From the NCBI GenBank assembly GCA_044508265.1, contig JBIQIB010000092.1:1-18380 (forward strand): a DNA stretch of 18,380 nt. The letters run 5' to 3'. A model generated the notes under the pieces. That model was not told where the DNA came from. It made no database searches and worked only from the letters and a program-made list of their open reading frames with translations. Within the stretch, counting starts at the first letter, position 1, and every line of letters starts with the position of its first letter. Made by a program: the position numbers and the translations under genes. The DNA is from JAEZDP01 sp044508265 (lineage in GTDB: Bacteria > Acidobacteriota > Vicinamibacteria > Vicinamibacterales > Vicinamibacteraceae). Below are positions 7,145 to 14,696 of this stretch, in pieces.

Positions 7145-8140
7145 ATGAACGCAGCGACCCTGACGGCGCGAGCCGTCCCGCTCGTGACCTTCGGCTTCGC
7201 CGCCGGTTGTACGGGTGTGCAGTCGGCGCTCGACCCGGCGGGCGACGAAGCGGCGCGCATCGCGCTGCTGTTCTGGGTAATGACCGGTGGCGCGCTGGTC
7301 ATCTGGGCCGGCGTCGTCGCGCTCGCCTGGTACTACGGACGCCCGCACGAGGCGTCCGAGAGCCGGACGCGGGATCGGTGGCTCATCGTCGGGACCGGCG
7401 TCATCTTCCCGGTGGTGGTCCTGACGATGCTGCTCGCGTGGGGGTTGCGGATGCTGCCTCCGCTCGTCTCGCGTGCGCCGGAGGGGAGCCTCACCGTCGA
7501 GGTCGTCGGGGAGCAGTGGTGGTGGCGGGTCCGGTACCTGACGCCCGACGGCACGACGGTCGAACTCGCCAACGAGATCCGCCTGCCCGTCGGTGCGCCG
7601 GTGCAGTTCAGGCTCTCGAGCGACAACGTCATCCACTCGTTCTGGATTCCGTCGCTCGGCGGCAAGATGGACATGATCCCCGGGCGCACGACGTACCTGG
7701 CCGTGCATCCCACCCGCACGGGCACGTTCGCCGGCGCATGCGCCGAGTACTGCGGCACCTCGCATGCGTACATGCGGTTCGCCGTGCAGGTGGTGGAGCC
7801 TGAGGCCTTCGAGGACTGGCTCGACCGCCAGCGGCAACCGGCGGTCGAGCCCGCCACGCCGCTCGCGCGGCGGGGACGTGACGTCATGCTCGCCAGCGGC
7901 TGCGGCGCCTGCCATACGGTGCGCGGGACGCGCGCCGCGGGCACTATCGCACCCGACCTGACGCACGTCGGCGGCCGCCTCTCGCTGGCGGCCGGCACCC
8001 TGCCGAACGACACGGCGTCCACGGCCCGGTGGATCATCTCGCCCGACAGGATGAAGCCCGGCGTGCACATGCCCGCGTTCCACATGAGCGACGCCGGGGA
8101 CGTTCGCGCGATGGCGGCCTATCTGGAGGCGCTGCGGTGA
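7145..8140 (+). CDS. coxB: Cytochrome c oxidase subunit II fused to cytochrome c (caa3-type)
   Basis: 331 residues from ATG 7145. The N-terminus has a lipoprotein-like signal (TFGFAAGC, Cys22), then a second membrane helix region. The cupredoxin domain carries the EQWWWRVRY electron-entry motif and all CuA ligands: H164 (NVIHSFW), then C199-A-E-Y-C203-G-T-S-H207-A-Y-M210. A C-terminal cytochrome c domain has C253-G-A-C256-H257 and the probable axial M309 in HMPAF. This is the caa3 arrangement in which the fused heme domain passes electrons to CuA. It is the first gene of the operon, and its stop overlaps the next start (GTGA). No strong ribosome site precedes 7145; an in-frame GTG at 7103, with AGGAG 13 bases upstream, would add 14 Arg-rich residues. 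Confidence 0.92.
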   Translation: MNAATLTARAVPLVTFGFAAGCTGVQSALDPAGDEAARIALLFWVMTGGALVIWAGVVALAWYYGRPHEASESRTRDRWLIVGTGVIFPVVVLTMLLAWGLRMLPPLVSRAPEGSLTVEVVGEQWWWRVRYLTPDGTTVELANEIRLPVGAPVQFRLSSDNVIHSFWIPSLGGKMDMIPGRTTYLAVHPTRTGTFAGACAEYCGTSHAYMRFAVQVVEPEAFEDWLDRQRQPAVEPATPLARRGRDVMLASGCGACHTVRGTRAAGTIAPDLTHVGGRLSLAAGTLPNDTASTARWIISPDRMKPGVHMPAFHMSDAGDVRAMAAYLEALR

Positions 8141-10695
8141 GCGGCGGCGACGTACCCGTCCCGCACGATCCGGAGCCGCTGAAACAGGCCCCGCCCGAGG
8201 ACGTCCGCCGCGCCCAGGCGGAGCGTCTGCTGCGTGCGTGGGCGCTGCCGACCGGCTGGCGCTACTGGAGCGCGGTCAACAACTCCCAGGTAGGCGTGTG
8301 GTACACCGCGGCGACGCTCGCCTTCATGGCCTTCGCCGGCGTCCTCGCGCTCGTCATGCGGTTGCAGCTGGCCGTCCCGCACAACGACCTCGTCTCCGCC
8401 GACACCTACAACCAGCTCTTCACCGTCCACGGGTCGGTGATGATGTTCCTGTTCGCGATCCCGGTGTTCGAGGCGATTGCGGTGACGCTGCTGCCGCAGT
8501 TCCTCGGCGCACGCGACCTGCCGTTCCCCCGGCTTTCCGCGTTCGGGTTCTGGGCGTTCCTCATCGGCGGGCTGTTCCTGTCGGGCTCGATCTTCTTCGA
8601 CGCGGCGCCACGCGGCGGCTGGTTCATGTACCCGCCGCTCACCTCCACCTATCAGTCCGGCATCGGCGCCGACATCTGGCTGCTCGGCTTCTCGTTCATC
8701 GAGGTCGCGGCCATCGCGGCAGCCGTCGAGATGATCGTCGGCGCGATGAAGTGCCGGCCGCCAGGCATGCGGCTGAACCTGGTGCCGCTGTACGTCTGGT
8801 ACGTGCTCGTGGCGTCGGTGATGATTCTGTTCGCCTTCCCGCCGCTCATCGTCGGCAGCATGCTGCTCGAGGTCGAGCGGGCGTTCCACTGGCCGTTCTT
8901 CGACGCGACGCGCGGCGGCGACCCGCTGCTGTGGCAGCACCTCTTCTGGCTGTTCGGCCACCCGGAGGTCTACATCATCTTCCTGCCGTCGGTCGCACTC
9001 ATCGCGATGATCGTGCCGACGTTCGCGCGACGACCCATCGTGGGGTACACCTGGGTCGTCCTCGCCGCGATCGGCACGGGCTTCCTGAGCTTCGGCCTGT
9101 GGGTGCACCACATGTTCACGACCGGCCTGCCGGGGGTGACCATCGCGCTGTTCTCGGCCGCCTCGGAGGCCGTCGCGATCCCGACAGGGGTCCAGATCTT
9201 CTGCTTCATCGCCACGCTGGCGGCGGGCCGGGTCGTGCGCTCGCTGCCGATGCTGTACGCCTTCGGCAGCCTCGTGATCTTCGTGCTCGGCGGCCTGACC
9301 GGTGTGATGGTGGCCATCGCGCCCTTCGACTTCCAGGCGCACGACACGTTCTTCGTCGTCGGCCACTTCCACTACGTGCTGATCGGGGGCGCGCTCTTCC
9401 CGATCTTCGCCGGCTGCTACTACTTCTACCCGCTGGTGACGGGACGCCTGCTGTCGGAGCGGATCGGACGCGTGGCCTTCTGGCTCGCATTCGTCGGCTT
9501 CAACGTCGCGTTCCTGCCGATGCACGTCACCGGGCTGCGCGGCATGCCCCGCCGCGTCGCGGTCTACCCGCCAGACATCGGGCTCGACGCGCTGAACCTG
9601 ACGTCTACCGTCGGCGCGTTCGTGCTGGCGGCCGGTGTCGCGCTGATCCTCCTCGACCTGTGTCGCAGGCGCAGCGGCGAGCCCTACGCGCCGCGCAACC
9701 CATGGGGCGCGGGCACGCTGGAGTGGCTGCAGGAGATGCCGGGCAAGCCCTGGGGCGTCCGCTCCATTCCCGAGATCGACAGCCGCTACCCGCTGTGGGA
9801 GCAGCCGAACCTGGAGCGCGATGTGGACGAAGGCCGCTTCTATCTGCCGGATGCGGAGGAGGGCGAGCGCGAGACCATCGTGAGCTCCGTCGTGGACGCC
9901 ACGCCCCAGCAGTGCATGCGCCTGCCGGGGCCGTCGTTCCTGCCGCTGGCCGCCGCGCTGACGACGGGTGGCTTCTTCATCTTCGGGACGTACCACCTCT
10001 GGACCCTTGCCCTTGCGAGCCTGCTGGCGGCGATTGGCGTCATCTGGTACTGGCTCTGGACGGGCACATCGCCCATCCCCGAGAAGCCGGAGAAGGACGT
10101 CGGTCTGGGGCTGACGCTCCCGCTCTACGCCTCGGGGCCCGCATCGGTCGGCTGGTGGGCGGTGTGCATCACGATGATCGCGTCGCAGTCGGCCTTCTGG
10201 TCGCTCGTCTTCGCCTACTTCTTCTACTGGTCGCTGCGTCGGGGCTTTCCGCCGCCCGGCACGATGGGGCCCGGCGCCGCGTGGCCGGTGCTGGGCGCGG
10301 CGCTGCTGCTCGGCGCGTGGGGACTTGCGCTGCTCGCACGACGGCGCAACACCCTCGAAGACGGCCGTGCCGTCGTCCTCTCGCTGGGCGCGGCCATCCT
10401 CGTGGCGGCCGCGGGTGTCGGCGCGCTGGCGGCGGGCCCCTGGCTGACGGGGCTGTGGCCGCAGCGCCACGTGTACGACGCCACCGTCTGGATGCTGGTC
10501 GTCTGGTGCGGACTGCACGTCTTCGCCGGAGCGATCATGCTGGCCTACTGCCTCGCACGGCGTGCCGCGGGCCGCATGACGGGACGGCACGACGCAGACC
10601 TGCAGAACACGATCCTCTTCTGGCACTTCGTCACCTTCACCGTGGTGGTGACGGTGGCCGTGATCAGCGGCTTTCCCGCGGTGAGGGGAGGATGA
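8137..10695 (+). CDS. coxAC: Cytochrome c oxidase subunit I-III fusion
   Basis: 852 residues. GTG 8137 overlaps the coxB stop and has GGAGG 7 bases upstream. Residues of about 40-530 form the twelve-helix heme-copper oxidase core: H98 (heme a), H275-P-E277-V-Y279 (CuB His, cross-linked Tyr, and the D-channel Glu of the A1 class), H324-H325 (CuB), and H410-F-H412 (heme a3 and heme a). A soluble linker of about 60 residues follows. The C-terminal part, from about residue 660, resembles subunit III (WWAVCITMIASQSAFWSLVF and further helices). The enzyme reduces O2 to water and pumps protons across the inner membrane. CoxI-III fusions are known in caa3-type oxidases such as that of Thermus. No separate subunit III or IV gene appears in the operon. 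Confidence 0.93.
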   Translation: MSGGDVPVPHDPEPLKQAPPEDVRRAQAERLLRAWALPTGWRYWSAVNNSQVGVWYTAATLAFMAFAGVLALVMRLQLAVPHNDLVSADTYNQLFTVHGSVMMFLFAIPVFEAIAVTLLPQFLGARDLPFPRLSAFGFWAFLIGGLFLSGSIFFDAAPRGGWFMYPPLTSTYQSGIGADIWLLGFSFIEVAAIAAAVEMIVGAMKCRPPGMRLNLVPLYVWYVLVASVMILFAFPPLIVGSMLLEVERAFHWPFFDATRGGDPLLWQHLFWLFGHPEVYIIFLPSVALIAMIVPTFARRPIVGYTWVVLAAIGTGFLSFGLWVHHMFTTGLPGVTIALFSAASEAVAIPTGVQIFCFIATLAAGRVVRSLPMLYAFGSLVIFVLGGLTGVMVAIAPFDFQAHDTFFVVGHFHYVLIGGALFPIFAGCYYFYPLVTGRLLSERIGRVAFWLAFVGFNVAFLPMHVTGLRGMPRRVAVYPPDIGLDALNLTSTVGAFVLAAGVALILLDLCRRRSGEPYAPRNPWGAGTLEWLQEMPGKPWGVRSIPEIDSRYPLWEQPNLERDVDEGRFYLPDAEEGERETIVSSVVDATPQQCMRLPGPSFLPLAAALTTGGFFIFGTYHLWTLALASLLAAIGVIWYWLWTGTSPIPEKPEKDVGLGLTLPLYASGPASVGWWAVCITMIASQSAFWSLVFAYFFYWSLRRGFPPPGTMGPGAAWPVLGAALLLGAWGLALLARRRNTLEDGRAVVLSLGAAILVAAAGVGALAAGPWLTGLWPQRHVYDATVWMLVVWCGLHVFAGAIMLAYCLARRAAGRMTGRHDADLQNTILFWHFVTFTVVVTVAVISGFPAVRGG

Positions 10696-11075
10696 CCGTC
10701 GTGGAGCGTGTGGCCGAGGCCCGTCAGCGCGTGTGGATCGTGCCAGCACCGCTCGTCGTCTGGGCGCTCCACTTCATGGCGTGCTACGTGACGGCTGCGC
10801 TCTGGTGCGGGCCCGCCAATGCGCAAGGCGGCCCGGGCATGCCGCTCCTGCTGTTCACGCTCTACACGCTGGCGGCCCTGGCGGCCATCGGCGCGCTCGG
10901 CTGGGTCGGCTACCGCGGCCAGCGCTTCGGCGGCGAGCCGCCGCCGCACGACGCCGACTCGCCGGCGGACCGTCACCGCTTCATCGGCTTCGCCACGCTG
11001 CTCATCGCGGGGCTGTCGCTCGTCGCGGTGATCTACTCGGCCATGGCGCTCTTCCTGGTGCAGACATGTCAGTGA
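10692..11075 (+). CDS. Small three-helix membrane protein of the oxidase operon
   Basis: 127 residues, starting in an ATGA overlap with the oxidase stop; GAGGGGAGG abuts the ATG. GTG at 10701 is an alternative start with better spacing to that site. Three predicted membrane helices lie at about 16-39, 50-73 and 98-123, joined by a short His/Asp/Pro-rich loop. The first helix contains PLVVWALHFMACYVTAALWC. Small proteins with a WALHF...Y...A...C helix are, as I recall, common between oxidase genes and ctaG in CoxMNOP-like operons. I do not know a demonstrated function. The operon position suggests an accessory subunit or assembly role, which is inference. Confidence 0.8.
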   Translation: MTVVERVAEARQRVWIVPAPLVVWALHFMACYVTAALWCGPANAQGGPGMPLLLFTLYTLAALAAIGALGWVGYRGQRFGGEPPPHDADSPADRHRFIGFATLLIAGLSLVAVIYSAMALFLVQTCQ

Positions 11076-11710
11076 CGCGCCGGGTGGCACTCGCTTCAGG
11101 CGTGGCGATCCTGGCGGCGCTGTGGCTCGGGCCGCTGCCGTCGCTGGCGACGACGCGCTTCAGCGCACACATGCTGCTGCACATGAGCGTGGTGGCCGTG
11201 GCCGCGCCGATCGTCGCGCTGGCCGTGGCCGGCAGCGTGTTCGACCCCGCGCGGCGATGGCCGGCGGCGTTCAACGCCGTGACGGCGTCGGTCGCGGAAC
11301 TCGTGGCGGTGTGGATCTGGCACGCGCCGGCCCTGCACCAGGCGGCCAGAACGAACGGCGGGTTCCTGGTCGTCGAGCAGGCCTCGTTCCTGGTGGCGGG
11401 TCTCTGGCTCTGGATGGCCGCGTACGGCGGCGACACCCGGCGTGAGCCACACAGGATCTGGACCGGCGTCGCCGCGCTGCTGTTCACGTCGATCCACATG
11501 ACGCTGCTGGGCGCGCTGTTCGCCCTCGCGCCGGATCCGGTGTACGGGACGCACGCCACGCATGGCGCGGCCAGCGACCAGCACCTTGGCGGCAGCCTCA
11601 TGCTGCTCATCGGCGGCGCATCGTATCTGGCAGGGGGCCTCGCCCTCGCCGCCCGGGGGCTCCAGCGCCCGTCGCCCGCGTCGCCTGCGTCGCGCGGAGG
11701 CACGGCATGA
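11066..11710 (+). CDS. ctaG: CtaG-like cytochrome c oxidase assembly factor
   Basis: 214 residues and several membrane helices, of the caa3_CtaG family (PF09678), which is tied to CuB-site assembly in caa3-type oxidases. Family signatures are FSAHMLLHMSVVAVAAP (H35, H39), WIWHAPALHQAA (H86, H91), EQASFLVAGLWLW and SIHMTLLGALF (H144). The histidines placed in or near helices could bind copper, which is inferred from the family role. ATG 11066 overlaps the previous gene by 10 bases; GTG 11072 is an alternative start. The protein ends in a short Pro/Ser/Gly tail. It is shorter than Bacillus CtaG, which is usual for this subgroup. Confidence 0.88.
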   Translation: MSVTRRVALASGVAILAALWLGPLPSLATTRFSAHMLLHMSVVAVAAPIVALAVAGSVFDPARRWPAAFNAVTASVAELVAVWIWHAPALHQAARTNGGFLVVEQASFLVAGLWLWMAAYGGDTRREPHRIWTGVAALLFTSIHMTLLGALFALAPDPVYGTHATHGAASDQHLGGSLMLLIGGASYLAGGLALAARGLQRPSPASPASRGGTA

Positions 11711-12819
11711 TGCGCCGGCTCGCGACGTCTGCACGGCAGCGGCCGTGGACGACGGTGGTGCTGGGCGCGGCGTGCGTCGGTCTGCTGGCTGGCGGGGTGG
11801 TCGTCTCTGGCGTGCTGCGCATCACCGCCAGCTCGGGACACTGGGCCATCACCGAGTGGTTCCTGCACTTCGCGATGCGGCGGTCGGTGATCACGCAGTC
11901 GCTGCTCGGTCCGGCGCCGCCGCGCGATCTCGATCGCGAGGCACTGGTGATGCAGGGGGCCGCGCACTACGACATCGGCTGCCGTCCCTGCCATGGCGCG
12001 CCGGGCACGCGGATGCCGACGATAGCGGCCGCCATGACGCCGCATCCGCCCTCGCTGCCCGCTCGCATCCTCACCTGGGACGAGCGCGAGCTGTTCTACA
12101 TCGTCAGGCACGGCGTGAAGTTCACGGGCATGCCGGCGTGGCCCGCCGACCGAGACGACGAAGTGTGGGCCATGGTAGCGTTCCTGCGCCGCCTTCCCAC
12201 GCTGGACGAGATCGAGTACACGCAGCTGGCAGGCGGGCCTGCGACACGCGCACCGGAACTGGCGGCCGGCGCCATGGGCGGCCCTGTTCCGCCCGCGCTC
12301 GTCGTGGAGCAGTGCGCGCGCTGTCACGGCATGGACGGACGGAGCCGCGGTGTCGGGACGATCCCGCGACTCGCCGGTCAACGCGAGACGTACCTGATGA
12401 ACGCCATGAGCGCCTACGCCGAGCGGCGGCGATTCAGTGGAATGATGATGCCGATTGCTGCAGCGCTGACACCCGATGAGCACGCCGAGGCGGCGCGCTA
12501 CTATGCCGCACTGCCGGCGCCGCCGCCGATGCCGGACGCCGGCCACGGCGATGCGGCACGGGGCGCGAGCATCGCCGCACGCGGGCTCCCTGCGCGCGAC
12601 GTGCCGGTGTGTGACGAGTGTCACGGACCGCACCCGGTGGACGAGGCGTACCCGAAGCTCGCCGGGCAGCATCGCGAGTACCTCGAGCAGCAGCTGCGGC
12701 TCCTTCAGGCCCGCACGCGGGGCGGGTCGGACCACGTCCACATCATGCACGAGTTCGTCGACCGCCTCAGTGAACAGGACATCCGCGACGTCGCGGCCCA
12801 CTACGCGACCGTGCGGTGA
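11707..12819 (+). CDS. Membrane-anchored triheme cytochrome c
   Basis: 370 residues, ATGA overlap with ctaG. One N-terminal helix (about 15-37) should anchor it with the rest in the periplasm. Three heme c motifs are present: C92-R-P-C-H, C203-A-R-C-H and C302-D-E-C-H. The first domain (GHWAITEWFLHFAMRRSV, then GAAHYDIGCRPCHG and KFTGMPAWPADR, with a probable Met ligand) is a mono-heme domain. The second and third domains resemble a cytochrome c4/c553 pair: PRLAGQRETYLMNAMSAYAE in one and PKLAGQHREYLEQQLRLLQA in the other. The likely role is electron donor to the caa3-type oxidase or a relay from dehydrogenases, inferred from its place in the operon. The HVHIMHEF segment supplies a candidate Met ligand for the last heme. 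Confidence 0.88.
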   Translation: MMRRLATSARQRPWTTVVLGAACVGLLAGGVVVSGVLRITASSGHWAITEWFLHFAMRRSVITQSLLGPAPPRDLDREALVMQGAAHYDIGCRPCHGAPGTRMPTIAAAMTPHPPSLPARILTWDERELFYIVRHGVKFTGMPAWPADRDDEVWAMVAFLRRLPTLDEIEYTQLAGGPATRAPELAAGAMGGPVPPALVVEQCARCHGMDGRSRGVGTIPRLAGQRETYLMNAMSAYAERRRFSGMMMPIAAALTPDEHAEAARYYAALPAPPPMPDAGHGDAARGASIAARGLPARDVPVCDECHGPHPVDEAYPKLAGQHREYLEQQLRLLQARTRGGSDHVHIMHEFVDRLSEQDIRDVAAHYATVR

Positions 12820-14024
12820 TGTCTTCGTCCACTCCTCGACAGGGTCTCCGGACGTCGGAACGACTCGCCCTGCTGGCGCTGCTCTCGTACGCCTCGTTCG
12901 TCGTCTACCAGACGGTCGCCGGCGGAGGCACCTGGGCGTGCGGCGGGCAGGTGCTGGCCCTGGACGCGCGGCTGTCGCGCACCGACCTGCTGGCCAACGT
13001 GGTGGCGTACGTGCCGCTGGGACTGCTCGGGGTGATGGTGGCGAGGCGGCGACGGTTCGCATCGGCGGCGCTGGTGGCCGCTTGCGCCTGCGCGCTGTCG
13101 CTCACGCTCGAGATCACGCAGAGCTGCCAGTCGGCGCGCGTGTCGTCGCCCTTCGACTGGGCCGCCAACACGCTGGGCGCGACGGCGGGTGCGCTGTTCG
13201 GACTGCTCGTCACGTCCCGCGCGGTGTGGCGGCCGCTGTCACCAGGCACGGCACCCGACGTGATACACGGCCGCCTGCGGGCGCTCACGATTGCCCTTGC
13301 GCTCGGCTGGGTGGTCCTGCAGACCAAGCCCTGGATCTTCTCGGTGGACGTCGGCACGCTGCGCAGCAACCTCTCGTTCCTCCGCCGCTGGGAGGGCCTG
13401 TCGACCTTCGACATGTGGACGGTCATGCGTCACGCGGCCGCGTGGCTCGCGGTCGCCAGCGCGTGGCGCCTGGCGTCGCCCACGCCGCGTGCGGCGGCCC
13501 TGGCCGCGGCGGTGACGGCGGTCGCATCGGTGGCGCTGCAGCTGTTCCTCGATACGCGGTCGCCGCTGTCGTTCGACGAAGGACTTGGGTTGGTACTCGG
13601 CGCCGTGACCGTGGCAATCCTCTGGCCTGTGGGAGCACCGGCCACGGCTCGCCGGCAGTGGTCGCTCGTGCTCTTCCTGGCCGCCACGGCGGCAGTGGCG
13701 GCCTACCAGTTGCGGCCGGTGCCGGGTGAGAGCGTGCAGGCGTTCAGCTGGTGGCCGCAGGTGGGCCTGGGCGGCCTGGGAGGCGCCCTCGACTACGCGC
13801 TGCTCTTCGGCTGGTTCGGCGCCGCCGTCACTATCGCTGGCGAGTGGCGCCATCGGGCGGGTGACGGCCGTGCCCGACGCTACTGGCCCTTGACCGCTGT
13901 CCTCGCGATGCTCGTGCTCGAAGCGATGCAGACGGGCATTCCCGGGCGTGGCCCGGACGTCTCCGCGCCGCTCTTCACTGCGCTCGCCGTTGTCACGACG
14001 ATCGCGCTGCTGGACCGCCGGTAG
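12819..14024 (+). CDS. VanZ-like membrane protein with three repeated modules
   Basis: 401 residues from ATG 12819, which shares one base with the preceding stop; GTG 12816 is an alternative. The first module (about residues 59-130) is a clear VanZ-like domain (PF04892): LLANVVAYVPLGLL, then LEITQSCQSARVSSPFDWAANTLGA. Two weaker copies follow. Module two is at about 196-268 (VMRHAAAWLAVA, then LQLFLDTRSPLSFDEGLGLVLGA). Module three is at about 325-398 (LDYALLFGWFGAA, then LEAMQTGIPGRGPDVSAPLFTALA). All regions are rich in membrane helices. VanZ family proteins have varied or unknown roles, including teicoplanin resistance in the founding member. No link to cytochrome oxidase is established; the gene is simply the last of the overlapping operon. 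Confidence 0.85.
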   Translation: MSSSTPRQGLRTSERLALLALLSYASFVVYQTVAGGGTWACGGQVLALDARLSRTDLLANVVAYVPLGLLGVMVARRRRFASAALVAACACALSLTLEITQSCQSARVSSPFDWAANTLGATAGALFGLLVTSRAVWRPLSPGTAPDVIHGRLRALTIALALGWVVLQTKPWIFSVDVGTLRSNLSFLRRWEGLSTFDMWTVMRHAAAWLAVASAWRLASPTPRAAALAAAVTAVASVALQLFLDTRSPLSFDEGLGLVLGAVTVAILWPVGAPATARRQWSLVLFLAATAAVAAYQLRPVPGESVQAFSWWPQVGLGGLGGALDYALLFGWFGAAVTIAGEWRHRAGDGRARRYWPLTAVLAMLVLEAMQTGIPGRGPDVSAPLFTALAVVTTIALLDRR

Positions 14025-14030
14025 GAGGTC

Positions 14031-14120
14031 GGTAGGGACGGCTCTCCGAGCCGTCCTCAAAGCCGTCCTCCGAGCCGTCTCAGAGCCGCTTGAAGGACGG
14101 CTCGGAGAGCCGTCCCTACC
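14031..14120. repeat. Nested inverted repeat between convergent genes (REP-like or bidirectional terminator)
   Basis: A 26-base arm at 14031-14056 is perfectly complementary to 14095-14120, with a 38-base loop. Each arm is itself a hairpin: GGACGGCTC, a 3-base loop, GAGCCGTCC. The loop contains further AGCCGTC/GAGCCG copies. The element begins 6 bases after the VanZ-like stop and ends 19 bases before the CBS-protein stop on the other strand. No U-tract follows on either side. Confidence 0.85.
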
Positions 14121-14139
14121 GAGCCGTTCCTGCCGAGTC

Positions 14140-14574
14140 CTACCCGCCGCTCATGATGTAACTCTCGAGCGAACTGATGGTGAACTGCTGATCGTCGACG
14201 AACGCGCGGACGACGTCGCCTATCGAGATGACGCCGACGAGGCTTCCGTTGTCCACCACCGGCAGGTGGCGGATGTGCCGCTCGGTCATCAGCGCCATGC
14301 ACTGGCTGACGGACCAGTCGGGCGGGATGCTGATGACCGGTGCGGTCATGATCTCGCGGACGGCCGTCTCCTGCGACGCCTTGCCGTGCAGCACGACCTT
14401 CCGGGCATAGTCGCGCTCCGAGAAGATGCCGTCGAGCGTGCCGCCGTTGACGACCAGCACGGCGCCGATGTTCTTCTCGGCCATGAGTCGCAGCGCCGTC
14501 AGCACGGTGTCGTCGGGCCGCACCGTGTAGACGTCGGGCTTGTGGAGCAGCAGGTGTCGAACGAGCGTCGTCAA
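14140..14574 (-). CDS. Twin CBS-domain protein
   Basis: 144 residues made of two CBS motifs. The first (about 10-70) has VYTVRPDDTVLTALRLMAEK, GAVLVV and GIFSERDYARKVV. The second (about 78-135) has VREIMTAPVISIPPDWSVSQ, IRHLPVVDNGSLVGVISIGD and a closing helix. CBS pairs bind adenosyl ligands and act as energy or redox sensors. This stand-alone form is widespread and its partner is not known from sequence. The start is taken as TTG 14574 because GGAGG (14583-14587 on the complementary strand) lies 8 bases upstream and the homologous region begins there. The only upstream ATG in frame, at 14664, would add 30 residues unlike the family. The gene is divergent from the tartrate dehydratase-like gene. 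Confidence 0.88.
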   Translation of the reverse strand: MTTLVRHLLLHKPDVYTVRPDDTVLTALRLMAEKNIGAVLVVNGGTLDGIFSERDYARKVVLHGKASQETAVREIMTAPVISIPPDWSVSQCMALMTERHIRHLPVVDNGSLVGVISIGDVVRAFVDDQQFTISSLESYIMSGG

Positions 14575-14582
14575 GGTGGTGT

Positions 14583-14587
14583 CCTCC
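14583..14587 (-). promoter_or_regulatory. Ribosome binding site deciding a TTG start
   Basis: GGAGG on the minus strand, 8 bases before the TTG at 14574. It supports the rare start codon for the CBS-domain gene. Confidence 0.5.
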
Positions 14588-14681
14588 GACGCAGCGTCAT
14601 CGTGGCGCTGCCAGCGATTTCCGGGTTGCCGCCGACAGTACCCGCGGGAGGCCGGCGGCGTCAAGGCGGGCAGATCCCGGG

Positions 14682-14687
14682 TAGACT
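14682..14687 (+). promoter_or_regulatory. Possible -10 hexamer upstream of the tartrate dehydratase-like gene
   Basis: TAGACT, preceded by GG, lies 9 bases before ATG 14697 in the 122-base divergent spacer. No ribosome site lies between it and the ATG and no clear -35 is seen. If real, the transcript would be nearly leaderless. Confidence 0.2.
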
Positions 14688-14696
14688 TCCTCGTCG

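Noticed and set aside
8119..10749. Long open frame of 876 codons on the minus strand opposite the oxidase gene
   Set aside because: Its translation is dominated by Arg, His, Asp, Glu and Gln with no domain. It mirrors a well-supported CoxI-III gene, so it is a GC-rich antisense shadow.
14575..14664. ATG 14664 as the start of the CBS-domain gene
   Set aside because: The extra 30 residues do not resemble the family, and a ribosome site sits before TTG 14574.
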